64,000 nt of DNA from positions 434,001-498,000 of the forward strand of contig NZ_CVJQ01000001.1 in NCBI RefSeq assembly GCF_001375595.1. Reading direction: 5' to 3'. The DNA is from Phenylobacterium immobile (ATCC 35973) (GTDB taxonomy: Bacteria > Pseudomonadota > Alphaproteobacteria > Caulobacterales > Caulobacteraceae). Numbering within the stretch: the stretch's first letter is position 1; every line of letters starts with the position of its first letter. A model generated the notes under the pieces. That model searched no databases, was not told where the DNA came from, and saw nothing but the letters and a program-made list of their open reading frames with translations. A program made the position numbers and the translations under genes. Positions 46,217-54,861 of this stretch are shown here, piece by piece.

Positions 46217-46305
46217 GGCCGCGACCAGCCAAGGAGCTTGAACAGCGGCGGCAGCGACAGCGCGACCAGCACGCAAAGCGCGGACGCAAACACCAGGATG
46301 ATCAT
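46213..46305 (-). CDS. 30-residue membrane peptide heading the micro-operon
   Basis: ATG 46305 opens MIILVFASALCVLVALSLPP and ends LFKLLGWSRP: one hydrophobic span (about residues 2-18) followed by a short basic tail. The ribosome site is weak, and an in-frame GTG 24 bases upstream is an alternative start. It is too short for routine gene callers. The exact 4-base overlap with the next gene supports real translation. A membrane anchor or toxin-like peptide are both possible. Confidence 0.55.
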   Translation of the reverse strand: MIILVFASALCVLVALSLPPLFKLLGWSRP

Positions 46306-46521
46306 GGAAGGTCTCAAGGACGCCACATCGGGCAGGTTCGACCGCTTCGGTGGCGGCACGCGCCCGATGGCGCTTGTCGTTAGATGGGGATCGCGAGGCG
46401 CTATTGCCAGAGGCGTGCCGCCGATGGCCCAAAGTGACGATGGCGAAGCCTAGGTCAGCTGCGCTAGCCTCCCGCCCAACGCGCCGGATCCATCAACCAT
46501 GGCGCTGCCGGGAGGTGTTTC

Positions 46522-47364
46522 GTGTCGCTCGATCCTCACATCGCAGATCGCTACGTCGAGGTCGCCGGGCGCAAGATCCGCTACATCGAGAAGGGCGAGG
46601 GCAGAGCGTTGGTCTGCCTGCACGGCGTGGGGTTTTCCCTCTCCGCCGATATGTGGCTACCGCATCTGGACGCGTTCGCGGCGATTTCCCGGGTCATCTG
46701 CCTGGACATCCCCGGCTGGGGGCTGTCCGATCCCTTGCCTGAGCCCACCTTCCAGGCCTGGGCAGATACGCTCAAAGGCTTCGCCGACGCCCTGGGCATC
46801 ACAGAGATGGATGTGTTCGGCTACTCGGTCGGCGGCTGGATCGCCTGCCTGACGGCGCGCGACCATCCTGGCCTTGTTCGTCGCCTGGTCCTTCTCGACG
46901 CGCCGGGCATGAATATCGAGGCCCCGAACTTCATCGCCAATTTCAAGCCGCCGAGCCGCGAGCACCTGAAGGAGGACATGGAGATGCACGCCGGCGACGC
47001 CGCCTGCCTCTACGCCACCGACGCCCAGGTCGACGCCATGATGGCGCGCTTGTCACGTCCCGGCGCCGAGGACGCCTATCGCGCGGCCGCGGGCGAGGTG
47101 GCCAATCCGGAGTCGCGCAGGGCCAACGCGCTGCATAGCGTCTTCCCGGTCCTGACGATGCCGATCCTGATCGCCCAGATGGACAACGCCGGCGCCGTCC
47201 TCATTCGCTATATGTTCGAGGCCTATCAGCTCGCGCCGAACGGCCGGATGCTGATCTACTTTGGCGGGACGCGACGGTTCGTGCATGGCGTCCGGCCTGT
47301 GGCGGAGGCGACGGCGATCGAGTTCTTCACCGCCGAAAGCGTGCCGCCTGCGCCGCGCAAATAG
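46522..47364 (+). CDS. Alpha/beta hydrolase
   Basis: A 280-residue alpha/beta-fold hydrolase. The oxyanion segment LHGVGF is at 33-38, the nucleophile Ser102 in GYSVGGW, the acid probably in the Asp of QMDNAG near 222, and His in RFVHGVRPVAEA near 257. The N-terminal pattern KIRYIEKGEGRALVCLHG is typical of the haloalkane-dehalogenase/epoxide-hydrolase-like and esterase group; no halide-type Asp nucleophile, so an esterase or meta-cleavage-type C-C hydrolase is likelier. The start is a GTG. It is divergent from the micro-operon across 216 bp. Confidence 0.88.
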   Translation: MSLDPHIADRYVEVAGRKIRYIEKGEGRALVCLHGVGFSLSADMWLPHLDAFAAISRVICLDIPGWGLSDPLPEPTFQAWADTLKGFADALGITEMDVFGYSVGGWIACLTARDHPGLVRRLVLLDAPGMNIEAPNFIANFKPPSREHLKEDMEMHAGDAACLYATDAQVDAMMARLSRPGAEDAYRAAAGEVANPESRRANALHSVFPVLTMPILIAQMDNAGAVLIRYMFEAYQLAPNGRMLIYFGGTRRFVHGVRPVAEATAIEFFTAESVPPAPRK

Positions 47365-47463
47365 CATCGCAGAATGGGCGCGGGGCGTCGCCGGGAACAT
47401 GCTAGGTTGAGAGCGTCCTAGGTGCGGAGCCTCTGCGCTGGACCTGGCCGGAAAGGCCTTCCC

Positions 47464-47583
47464 ATGAAAACCCAACCCTCGACCGCGCCGAGCCGGCGCG
47501 ACCTCCATGATGCGCGCTCCACCGGCGCGCCGCGGCCCCAGACCCGCAAGGTGTTGCTGAACGATCGGCGCAGCACGCGCTGA
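47464..47583 (+). CDS. Possible 39-residue arginine-rich small protein
   Basis: Open frame from ATG 47464 (MKTQPSTAPSRRDLHDARST) to TGA 47583, rich in Arg, Ser and Pro, with a repeated D-x-R-S-T element (DARST and DRRST). A GGAAAGG lies 9-15 bases upstream. Such short basic frames arise by chance in GC-rich DNA, so this is tentative. It lies in a 227-bp gap between the alpha/beta hydrolase gene and a convergent membrane protein gene. Confidence 0.3.
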   Translation: MKTQPSTAPSRRDLHDARSTGAPRPQTRKVLLNDRRSTR

Positions 47584-47591
47584 ACTGAGCG

Positions 47592-48371
47592 CTAAGGTGG
47601 CGGTCCTGGCGGGTGCGCGAAGGCCAGCGGGGCGATTGCGGCCCCGGGGGTGTCACGCGTGACGGCCTGATAGAGCGCCGGACCCAGAGGGCTGAACGTC
47701 AGCGCTTCGATCGCGGCGATCAAGGCCAGCGTCACGCCGACGCCAACGGTCCAGGCGGGATGCACACGCCCGGTCCGCCGCAGATCGGCGGCCATGCCTG
47801 CGATGGGAAAGAGCAGGCAAACCGCGGCCGTCGCTTCCCAGGCCCAGGGGATCAGGAGGGGCATGGGCAGCAGCCGTCCGAAGCCGGGGCCGAGGAGCAG
47901 CGCCATGCCGCTGAAATGCAACCGGCGGTGCCAGTCTGTCCGCCGCCGCATGACGATCGCCGCCGCCGTCAGGCCGGCGAAGGTGAAGAGCGACAGCGGG
48001 TTGAAAATCAGGAACTGCGCCGGCCGGAAGAAGAATGGCGCTCGGCCGACGCGCACCGACATCACGGTGATGGCGACGCCGAGGACGATCATCGGCACGA
48101 TCCAGGCGGCGGCCAGCCAGCCAAGCTTGCGGTGCAGATCGATCCGCCCGGTGGCCGCGAGCGTCGTCTGCAGCAGGTAGATCGCCACCCAGCCCATGAA
48201 GACGACGGCGTGAGCGTGCACGAGCGGCGGGGCCCCGAAGCTCGACCGGCCCATGCCCAGTTGCAGCGAAAATCCCGCGATGGTCACCGCGGTCATGGCG
48301 AGCGCGCCGCCTAGGAAAAAGCCGTCATCCCGCCCCGCGGGCTGCGGAAACCGATCCGCGATGGCCACCAT
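47592..48371 (-). CDS. Seven-helix membrane protein with His-rich loops
   Basis: A 259-residue protein with about seven membrane spans. The loop/helix junctions contain LVHAHAVVFMGWVAIYLLQTTLAATGRIDLHRKLGWLAA (near 48-88) and TDWHRRLHFSGMALLLGPGFGRLLP (near 145-168). The conserved histidine pairs suggest heme or metal binding, as in uncharacterised cytochrome-b561-like proteins, but no named family could be assigned. It is 30 bp upstream of nothing co-directional of known function, with the MFS pair starting on the same strand. Confidence 0.72.
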   Translation of the reverse strand: MVAIADRFPQPAGRDDGFFLGGALAMTAVTIAGFSLQLGMGRSSFGAPPLVHAHAVVFMGWVAIYLLQTTLAATGRIDLHRKLGWLAAAWIVPMIVLGVAITVMSVRVGRAPFFFRPAQFLIFNPLSLFTFAGLTAAAIVMRRRTDWHRRLHFSGMALLLGPGFGRLLPMPLLIPWAWEATAAVCLLFPIAGMAADLRRTGRVHPAWTVGVGVTLALIAAIEALTFSPLGPALYQAVTRDTPGAAIAPLAFAHPPGPPP

Positions 48372-48401
48372 GTCGTGCTCCCCCGCACCTGCGTCCTAGG
48401 C

Positions 48402-49631
48402 CTATGGTAACGCCGGGCGTCGCCGGAAGGCCAGAGCGTAAAGCGCGGCGATCGAGCCGGCCAGCGACAGGGTCATGACGAGCGCCATTGGCTTTGCCGA
48501 CCCGTCGTACAGCATGCCGGTGAGGGTCCCCGCCGCAGCCCCCGCGCCGAACGAAAATGCGCCGAGCAGGGCGGAGGTCGAGCCTGATCTTACGGAGTCG
48601 ACGCTCAGGGCGCCCGCCGTCGTGTTGCCCTGCATTAGCCCGTAGCTGGTGATGGTGCAGAACAAGAGGGCGAATACGCCCCCGCGGCCGCCAATGCCGG
48701 TGAAGGTCGCAAGCGTCAGCAGCACGCCGAACGCCAGAGAGACAAGGCCCAGGCGGGCGAGCAGGAAGTCGGGCGTCCAGCGGCGCAGCAGGTAGCGGTT
48801 CACCTGCCCGCCCAGCAGCAAGCCCACGCCGTTCAGGCCGAACATCCAGCCGAACATCGCCGGCGACATGCCATAGACGTCGATGATCACCAGGGGGGCT
48901 GCGGCCACATAGGAGAAAATGCAGGCGCCGTTCAGCGCGCCGGCCAGGCAGTAACCGACCACTCGGCGCTGTCGCAACAAGGCGGCGAAGGCGCGGAAAG
49001 GCCCCTCGCGCCTCGCCTGCGCCAGGGTCTCCGCGGACCGGGATTCGCTGAGCCAGAAAAAGGCCGCGAGCCACGTCCCCAGGCCGAAGATCAAGAGCGT
49101 CCAGAAGGTCGCTCGCCAACCTAGCCAGGTGGCGATCAGCCCGCCCAGCACCGGCGCCACGATCGGCCCCATGCCAGAGATCAGCTGCATCAGCGACAAC
49201 ATCCGCGCTGTCTCGGTATGGTTGAAGTGGTCGCGCACTGCGGCGCGGGCGATGACCATGCCGGCGCAGCCGCCCAGCGCCTGGATGAAACGCGCCGCCA
49301 TCAGCGCCTCGATGGTCGGGGCAAGCGCGCACACGACAGAGGCCAGGGTGTAGATTGCGATGCCGGCCAGGATCGGGACGCGCCGTCCGAACCGGTCGGA
49401 AGCCGGCCCATAGATCATCTGTCCGATCGCCATGCCGGCGACGAACACGGCCACGGTGGATTCCACCTGGCCAGGCCGGCTGTGGAGCGCGCGCGCGATC
49501 TCCGGCAACGCCGGAAGGTACAGGTCGATCGACATGGTGCCGAAGGCGGTCAGGGACCCGAGCAGGATGACCAGCTTCCATGGGGTCGGCGCGACGGGCT
49601 CCGGCGCCGGGGCGGCTGGCGGATGGGTCAT
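48402..49631 (-). CDS. Bcr/CflA-type multidrug exporter, copy 2 of tandem pair
   Basis: A 409-residue MFS drug:H+ antiporter with 12 helices. Signature segments are LTAFGTMSIDLYLPALPEI in helix 1, the loop motif YGPASDRFGRRVPIL (motif A), RFIQALGGCAGMVIARAAVRD (motif B-like), and PIVAPVLGG. The sequence closely matches the gene at 49781-51013 all along its length, so the two come from a recent duplication. ATG 49631 (MTHPPAAPAPEP) is preferred to the in-frame start at 49742. Substrates of this group include bicyclomycin, sulfonamides and chloramphenicol. Confidence 0.92.
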   Translation of the reverse strand: MTHPPAAPAPEPVAPTPWKLVILLGSLTAFGTMSIDLYLPALPEIARALHSRPGQVESTVAVFVAGMAIGQMIYGPASDRFGRRVPILAGIAIYTLASVVCALAPTIEALMAARFIQALGGCAGMVIARAAVRDHFNHTETARMLSLMQLISGMGPIVAPVLGGLIATWLGWRATFWTLLIFGLGTWLAAFFWLSESRSAETLAQARREGPFRAFAALLRQRRVVGYCLAGALNGACIFSYVAAAPLVIIDVYGMSPAMFGWMFGLNGVGLLLGGQVNRYLLRRWTPDFLLARLGLVSLAFGVLLTLATFTGIGGRGGVFALLFCTITSYGLMQGNTTAGALSVDSVRSGSTSALLGAFSFGAGAAAGTLTGMLYDGSAKPMALVMTLSLAGSIAALYALAFRRRPALP

Positions 49632-49780
49632 GAGAGGCTCGACCTTCGGACTACGCGAACTGGAGCCGTCGCCTACAGCCTGAAGGCGCGACTGGGGAGG
49701 ATCATCGGTTTGAAGGCCGGTGGCGCGGCCGTCGTTGCGCATCCCAAGGGCAGATGCCGCGTGGATGCGCAGCGCCGCGA

Positions 49781-51013
49781 TCAGCCGCCTGGATGGCCGG
49801 ATCGCTTGAACGCCAAGCCGTAGAGCGCGGCCACAGATCCAGCCAGAGCCAGGGCCATCACCGTCGCCATCGGCCTGGCCGAGCCGTCATACAGCAGGCC
49901 GGTCACGGCGCCCGCCGCCGCGCCCGTCCCGAACGAGCAGGCGCCCAGCAAGGCCGAGGTTGAGCCCGAGCGGATGGGATCGACGCTCAGGGCCCCGGCG
50001 GTGGTGTTACCCTGCATCAGGCCGTAGCTGGTGATCGTGCAGAACAGCAGGGGGAAGACGCACCACGGGCCGCCAACGCCGGTCCAAGTCGCGGTCGCCA
50101 GCAACGCGCCGAACGCCAGGGCGATGAGACCCACCCGGGCCAGCAGGAAGTCCGGGCTCCAGCGGCGCAGCAGGTAGCGGTTCATCTGGCCGCCCAGCAC
50201 CAGACCCGATCCATTGAGCGCGAAGGCCCAGCCGAACATGGCGGGCGAGACGCCATAGACGTCGATGATCACGACGGGGGCGGCGGCGACGTACGAGAAC
50301 AGGCATGCGCCGTTCAGGGCGCCCGCCAGCGCATAGCCCAACAGCCGCCGCTGTCGCAGAAGGGCGGCGAAGGCGCGGAACGGGCCCTCCAGGCGAGCCT
50401 GCGCGAGGGTCGCCGCCGAACGCGATTCCTTCAACCACAGGAAGGCCGCCGTCCACGTTCCAAGGCCGAACAGCAACAGCGTCCAGAAGGTCGCGCGCCA
50501 GCCCAGCCAAGTGGCGATCAGCCCCCCGAGCACGGGCGCTACGATCGGCGCTATGCCCGAGATCAGCTGCATGAACGACAGCATCCGCGCCGTTTCGGTG
50601 TGGTCGAAGTGATCCCGGACAGCGGCGCGGGCGACCACCATCCCGGCGCACCCGCCGAGCGCCTGGATGAAGCGCGCTGGCGTCAGCACCTCGATCGATG
50701 GCGCGAGCGCGCAGACGATCGAGGCGGCGATATAGATGGCGATCCCCGCCAGGATCGGCGCTCGCCGGCCGAAGCGGTCTGACGCCGGACCGTAGATGAC
50801 CTGGCCGATCGCCATGCCGGCTACGAACACCGCCACCGTAGCCTCGACCTGGCCGGGGCGCGTGTGCAACTCGCGGGCGATCTGCGGCAGCGCCGGCAGG
50901 TAGAGGTCGATCGACATGGAGCCGAACGCCGTCAGCGATCCCAGAAGGGCGACAAGGCCCCAGGGTGTCGGCGGGACCGATGGGCGCGCCCGGGCGCTGG
51001 GCGAGGTCGTCAT
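49781..51013 (-). CDS. Bcr/CflA-type multidrug exporter, copy 1 of tandem pair
   Basis: A 410-residue MFS protein, 12 helices, with the same landmarks as its neighbour: SLTAFGSMSIDLYLPALPQI, YGPASDRFGRRAPIL, RFIQALGGCAGMVVARAAVRD. The differences are scattered conservative changes, mostly within helices. The two genes are 149 bp apart in the same orientation, with this one upstream. Subfunction, such as different substrates, or dosage are both possible. Confidence 0.93.
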   Translation of the reverse strand: MTTSPSARARPSVPPTPWGLVALLGSLTAFGSMSIDLYLPALPQIARELHTRPGQVEATVAVFVAGMAIGQVIYGPASDRFGRRAPILAGIAIYIAASIVCALAPSIEVLTPARFIQALGGCAGMVVARAAVRDHFDHTETARMLSFMQLISGIAPIVAPVLGGLIATWLGWRATFWTLLLFGLGTWTAAFLWLKESRSAATLAQARLEGPFRAFAALLRQRRLLGYALAGALNGACLFSYVAAAPVVIIDVYGVSPAMFGWAFALNGSGLVLGGQMNRYLLRRWSPDFLLARVGLIALAFGALLATATWTGVGGPWCVFPLLFCTITSYGLMQGNTTAGALSVDPIRSGSTSALLGACSFGTGAAAGAVTGLLYDGSARPMATVMALALAGSVAALYGLAFKRSGHPGG

Positions 51014-51067
51014 ATGGGCGTGCGCTTCCGGTGCCGCGGGCGGGACTGCATGCCTACAGCGTAAGGG

Positions 51068-51565
51068 TCAGGTTGCGGAAGGGTCGTGATGAACGGCCGT
51101 GCGCACGGCGCGCCGCAGACCCAGGGCGAAGGCGATATCCGCGACGATAAACAAAGGGCCGATCAGCAGACCCAGCAGGTTGTCGAAGAACGCGGGTTTG
51201 CGCCCCTCATAGTGGTGACCGATGAATTGCAGCGCCCAGCCGCCGATGAAGCCGCCTGCGCCGATCGCCAGCCATGCGGCGGTCGGCATGCTGGCGATCA
51301 TCGCGCCAAGCCCGCAGCCTAACGTCATTAGGGCCGCCATCGCCGCCCCGAAGCCCAGGTCGAGTCGCAGGTAATAAAGCGCCGCCGCTGCTGAGAGGGC
51401 CACTGCGGTGGTGACGGTCCAGCCGCCGGCGTCGAGCATCGGCCGCGAAGTCAGGACCTGCATGGCGAGCACGATGACCGGAATGCCGACCATATGGGTC
51501 GCCACATTGCGTCGATCGCGGTGATAGGCGGCGTAGGCGGCGAGCTGCCTGACGAGCTCGGTCAT
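51068..51565 (-). CDS. Mpo1-like / DUF962 membrane oxygenase
   Basis: A 165-residue, four-to-five helix protein of the DUF962 family related to yeast Mpo1, an Fe(II) dioxygenase that alpha-oxidises 2-hydroxy fatty acids. Conserved features are YAAYHRDRRNVATHMVGIPVIVLA near 11-34, with the paired His residues, and GWALQFIGHHYEGRKPAFFDNLLGLLIGPLFIVAD near 108-142. Histidines in these segments are the proposed metal ligands. The exact substrate in bacteria is unknown. It is 54 bp from the upstream drug exporter gene. Confidence 0.9.
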   Translation of the reverse strand: MTELVRQLAAYAAYHRDRRNVATHMVGIPVIVLAMQVLTSRPMLDAGGWTVTTAVALSAAAALYYLRLDLGFGAAMAALMTLGCGLGAMIASMPTAAWLAIGAGGFIGGWALQFIGHHYEGRKPAFFDNLLGLLIGPLFIVADIAFALGLRRAVRTAVHHDPSAT

Positions 51566-51675
51566 CGAGGGCGCCTCGTGACAAATCTGAAAGTCCGGTG
51601 ATACGCTAAAGGCAAGCTGTCTTGATGAACAGTCAGGCCGAACAGAGCCCCAAAAGCGGTTGGAGGAGCGCAGCT

Positions 51676-53022
51676 ATGCTTCACGAAATCACGACGCCGT
51701 TTCGATCGATGGTCGACGCCGAGGCGGGCACGGTCGATCGCCAGATCTTCACGGACGAAGCCATCTACCAGCTGGAGCTGGAGCGCATATTCGCCCGCGC
51801 GTGGAACTTCATGTGCCATGAGACGCAGATTCCGAAGGCCGGCGACTTCTTCCTGTCGTTCATCGGTGAAGAGAGCGTCATCGCCACCCGCGACAAGAAG
51901 GGCCAGCTTCAGGTCCTGCTGAACTCCTGCCGCCACCGCGGCAACGCGGTGTGTCGAGCGGAGGAGGGCAATGCGCGCTCGTTCCTGTGCACCTACCACG
52001 GCTGGACCTACGGCCTGGACGGATCGCTGATCGGCGTTCCCGGCTACAAGGATTTCTACCACGAACAGTTGGACAAGAGCCAATGGGGCCTGGTGAAGGC
52101 CGGCAAGGTCGCCAGCTACAAGGGCTTCGTCTTCGCGACCATGGATCCGGAAGCGCCCGACCTGGAAGACTACCTGGGTCCGGTCGGTCGTCTGGCGCTC
52201 GATCTGACGGCGGGTCGCGGCACGATCCGGATCGTCCAGGGCGTCCAGAAGAACCAGATCGGCTGCAACTGGAAGCTCGCGAACGACAACCTGTTTGACT
52301 ACTACCACCCCGACATCAGCCACGCCTCGGCGGTCATGAACAACTTCATCGACCGCAGCGCCGGCGACCACAAGAAGCGGCAGATGGAGCACCGCAACCT
52401 GTTCGGCGAATACGGCCACGGGATCGGTGGTCCGCGCCTGACGGAAGAAACCTGGGCGGTGGTCGACAAGAAGGCCGCCGAGGGCGCGGTCGATCCGCTG
52501 CAGATCGAGCAATGGCGCCGCACGCCGGAAAACGCCGAGATGCTCGGCGACCAGATCGACACCAAGGGCCACCGGCTGATCTTCCCCAATCTGTGGGTGC
52601 CCTCCAGCACGAGCCAGATTTGCCTGCGCCTGCCGAAAGGGCCGGACGTCTGCGAGATCTGGTGGTTCACCATCGAGCCGGAAGAATTCACCGAGGCGCA
52701 GAGCGAAGCGGTGCGGATGCGCGCCATCCACCACTTCGGCGCGGCCGGCCTCCTCGAGCAGGAAGACGGCGAGAACTGGGACCAGTCGACGCGCGCCATG
52801 AAGGGCGTCGTCGCCCGGCGCTACCCGCTGAACTTCAGCATGAACCTGGGCCTGGGCGAGGTGCAGGGCTCCGACCTGGGTCTGACCTACGTCGACACCC
52901 ACGTCAGCGAGCACAATCAGCTGTGGACCTACCGCGCCTGGGCCGACTGGATGGACGCCGAAAGCTGGGCGGCGCTCAAGGCCGACCACGCCATGCCGCC
53001 CGAAGCCGGCGGCCGGATCTAG
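51676..53022 (+). CDS. Rieske non-heme iron oxygenase alpha subunit (copy 1)
   Basis: A 448-residue ring-hydroxylating oxygenase large subunit. The Rieske [2Fe-2S] ligands are C85, H87, C105 and H108 (SCRHRGNAVC and LCTYHGW). The mononuclear iron site is D208, H211 and H216 in DNLFDYYHPDISH, matching naphthalene dioxygenase D205/H208/H213. ATG 51676 (MLHEITTPFR) follows GGAGGAG by 9 bases. No beta subunit, ferredoxin or reductase gene lies near, so it either acts alone with generic redox partners or is an orphan. Substrate unknown; Phenylobacterium is known for using aromatic compounds. Residues 56-164 are almost identical to copy 2 at 63066. Confidence 0.92.
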   Translation: MLHEITTPFRSMVDAEAGTVDRQIFTDEAIYQLELERIFARAWNFMCHETQIPKAGDFFLSFIGEESVIATRDKKGQLQVLLNSCRHRGNAVCRAEEGNARSFLCTYHGWTYGLDGSLIGVPGYKDFYHEQLDKSQWGLVKAGKVASYKGFVFATMDPEAPDLEDYLGPVGRLALDLTAGRGTIRIVQGVQKNQIGCNWKLANDNLFDYYHPDISHASAVMNNFIDRSAGDHKKRQMEHRNLFGEYGHGIGGPRLTEETWAVVDKKAAEGAVDPLQIEQWRRTPENAEMLGDQIDTKGHRLIFPNLWVPSSTSQICLRLPKGPDVCEIWWFTIEPEEFTEAQSEAVRMRAIHHFGAAGLLEQEDGENWDQSTRAMKGVVARRYPLNFSMNLGLGEVQGSDLGLTYVDTHVSEHNQLWTYRAWADWMDAESWAALKADHAMPPEAGGRI

Positions 53023-53033
53023 GTCGACCGCGT

Positions 53034-53414
53034 CTACTGCGGGTTCTGCGGCAGGCCGTCGGCGATCTCATAGTAATCGCCCTTGTCGGCGGTGAAGATG
53101 TGAGCCTTCAGCGCGACGCCCGTGGAGCCGTCGAAGGCGCCCATGGCGATGGCGATCCAGTCGCGCTCCACCGGATCCCAGAACAGGGTTGAGCCGCAGG
53201 ACGAACAGAACCCGCGTCGCACCTTCGCCGACGACTGGTACCAGGTCACATGCGCCTCGCCGCGCACCGAAAGCGACGCCTTCGACGCGTCGGTCGAGGC
53301 GAAGACGTGGCCCGATTGTTTGCGGCACGCCGTGCAATGGCAGGCGTCCGGCGGGGCGAGCTGACCCTCGACCTTGAACGTGACCTTGCCGCAGAGGCAT
53401 GAACCCTGGCGCAT
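53034..53414 (-). CDS. GFA-family (glutathione-dependent formaldehyde-activating-like) protein
   Basis: A 126-residue zinc protein with the GFA cysteine pattern: SCLCGKVTF (C5, C7), CHCTACRKQSG (near 27-36), and FCSSCGSTLFW (near 74-84). The family was first linked to glutathione-formaldehyde adducts, but many members lack that activity. The start ATG 53414 (MRQGSCLC) fits the family. Convergent with the Rieske gene (11-bp gap) and 17 bp from the TPR gene. Confidence 0.9.
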   Translation of the reverse strand: MRQGSCLCGKVTFKVEGQLAPPDACHCTACRKQSGHVFASTDASKASLSVRGEAHVTWYQSSAKVRRGFCSSCGSTLFWDPVERDWIAIAMGAFDGSTGVALKAHIFTADKGDYYEIADGLPQNPQ

Positions 53415-53431
53415 CTGATCCCTTCCGCCGG

Positions 53432-54388
53432 CTACTTCATCCGGGCGAGATCGGCTTCCGCCGCGATGAATCCGAACGCGCCCCATTCTGACCCGGCGAC
53501 GACGCGGCGGAAGATCTCCGTCGCCTTCGCCGTGTCGCCTTTGACGAGGTAGAAATTGCCGACCCCATAGCCCTGGGTGGCGATCTGCACGGGATCGGTC
53601 TCGTCGGCCGCCAACACCTGCTCGGGCTTCAACAGGCCCTTGTACATCAGAAGTCTCTGATAATACGAGATATTATCCTTAATCGCCATGCCCGGGACAA
53701 TCGGCTTCAAGAACGCCTTGGCCTCAGTATCCCGACCTAGCCGACGCAGCGTCATGTAGGTCCAGTCGCTGATCGCCACGAGGGACTCTTCGTCGCTGCG
53801 ATACTTCATGCACTCGCGGTAGGCGCTCAGAGCCTGCTCGAAGTCGCCCTTCAGGAAGTAGGCCAGGCCCATGTGGTAGTAGATGTTGAACTTCAGCGTT
53901 CCCGAGCGCGTCGCCGACGCGCTGCCCACAGCTTCCTCCTCGTCCGGCCGGTTCGCCATCAGGGCGGCGGCGCGTTGGAAATCGGCGATCGCCTTGTCGA
54001 ACTGCCGCGTGCTCACATATCGGTGGCCGCGGTGGCGCAGGAACCGCGCGTCGTCAGGGAATTTCTCAGCACCGCGTGAGAAGACGACGATTGCGTCCTG
54101 GAAGCGCGCCATATAGCCCAGCCGCCGGCCGAGCCAGAGGATGCGCTGCGCGTCATCCGGCGCGCGGATGAAATCGAGGGTCGTGGCCGCCAGGTTCGCG
54201 TCCAGCACCGCCTTGGCGGCCGGCGAGGTTGGCGGGGGAAAGAATTCGCGGCCATCCAGGCCGACCGCCTCCGGAGTTTTCACTGCCGGCCGCATCGCCG
54301 CAGGCAGATCGGGGACTGACTGCGCCGCCGCCACGATCGGGCCCAGCGCCGCGCCCATTGTCACAATGCCCAGCAAAATCAGTCGCAT
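53432..54388 (-). CDS. Secreted TPR protein
   Basis: A 318-residue protein with an N-terminal signal peptide (LILLGIVTMGAALGPIVAAAQS, cleavage near 23). TPR-like repeats follow at about 80-310: DDAQRILWLGRRLGYMARFQDAIVVFSRG, DKAIADFQRAAALM, YYHMGLAYFLKGDFEQALSAYREC and AKATEIFRRVVAG. It is probably periplasmic or lipid-associated through protein partners. No lipobox. Its partners are unknown. It is followed by the GFA gene on the same strand. Confidence 0.85.
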   Translation of the reverse strand: MRLILLGIVTMGAALGPIVAAAQSVPDLPAAMRPAVKTPEAVGLDGREFFPPPTSPAAKAVLDANLAATTLDFIRAPDDAQRILWLGRRLGYMARFQDAIVVFSRGAEKFPDDARFLRHRGHRYVSTRQFDKAIADFQRAAALMANRPDEEEAVGSASATRSGTLKFNIYYHMGLAYFLKGDFEQALSAYRECMKYRSDEESLVAISDWTYMTLRRLGRDTEAKAFLKPIVPGMAIKDNISYYQRLLMYKGLLKPEQVLAADETDPVQIATQGYGVGNFYLVKGDTAKATEIFRRVVAGSEWGAFGFIAAEADLARMK

Positions 54389-54503
54389 GCCCGCCCTTCC
54401 AGTCTTATTGTTGAGCCATCTGAGCCTGAAAGGCGCCTGGGCTCAAGCGATTGTCAGGCGTCTATGAGCATGCCGGCGCGCCCGCGACGTGTTAGCCAGC
54501 CCC

Positions 54504-54788
54504 ATGGCGGCGGGCTGGATGATCGGGGTGATGGTGCGGCCGGCGGGCGAGCCCAGGCACCTGCGCCATTTCTTCGCCGTAGGTCACGACGAACGCGCCA
54601 AGGCCGAGTGGACGGCGATCGACAAGGCGATGCTCCTGGGCGAGGTCGCCGAAAGCCCCATCGGCGGGCTGGAGCCCGTGCACATGATCTCCGAGCTTAC
54701 GCCCGCCAACGCCGCCAGCCTGGCGCTCAAGCCCGCCGAGGTCCGCTCGCTCGGCTGGAAATGGCCTCGCCGCTGGCTGTCGCTCTAA
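54504..54788 (+). CDS. 94-residue uncharacterised protein
   Basis: A 94-residue protein starting MAAGWMIGVMVRPAGEPRHL and ending SLGWKWPRRWLSL. It contains GHDERAKAEWTAIDKAMLLGEVAESPIGGLEPVHMI, suggesting a compact alpha/beta fold. I do not recognise the family. There is no clear ribosome site; a GTG at 54489 is an alternative start. The gene lies upstream of the MraY-like gene on the same strand with a 73-bp gap. Confidence 0.55.
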   Translation: MAAGWMIGVMVRPAGEPRHLRHFFAVGHDERAKAEWTAIDKAMLLGEVAESPIGGLEPVHMISELTPANAASLALKPAEVRSLGWKWPRRWLSL

Positions 54789-54861
54789 CGCCCCAACAAC
54801 CGTCGACAGACCTCCCGCCTTGCCCGAGAACGGGCGTCAACCTCGCCCTGGGACCCCGCCG

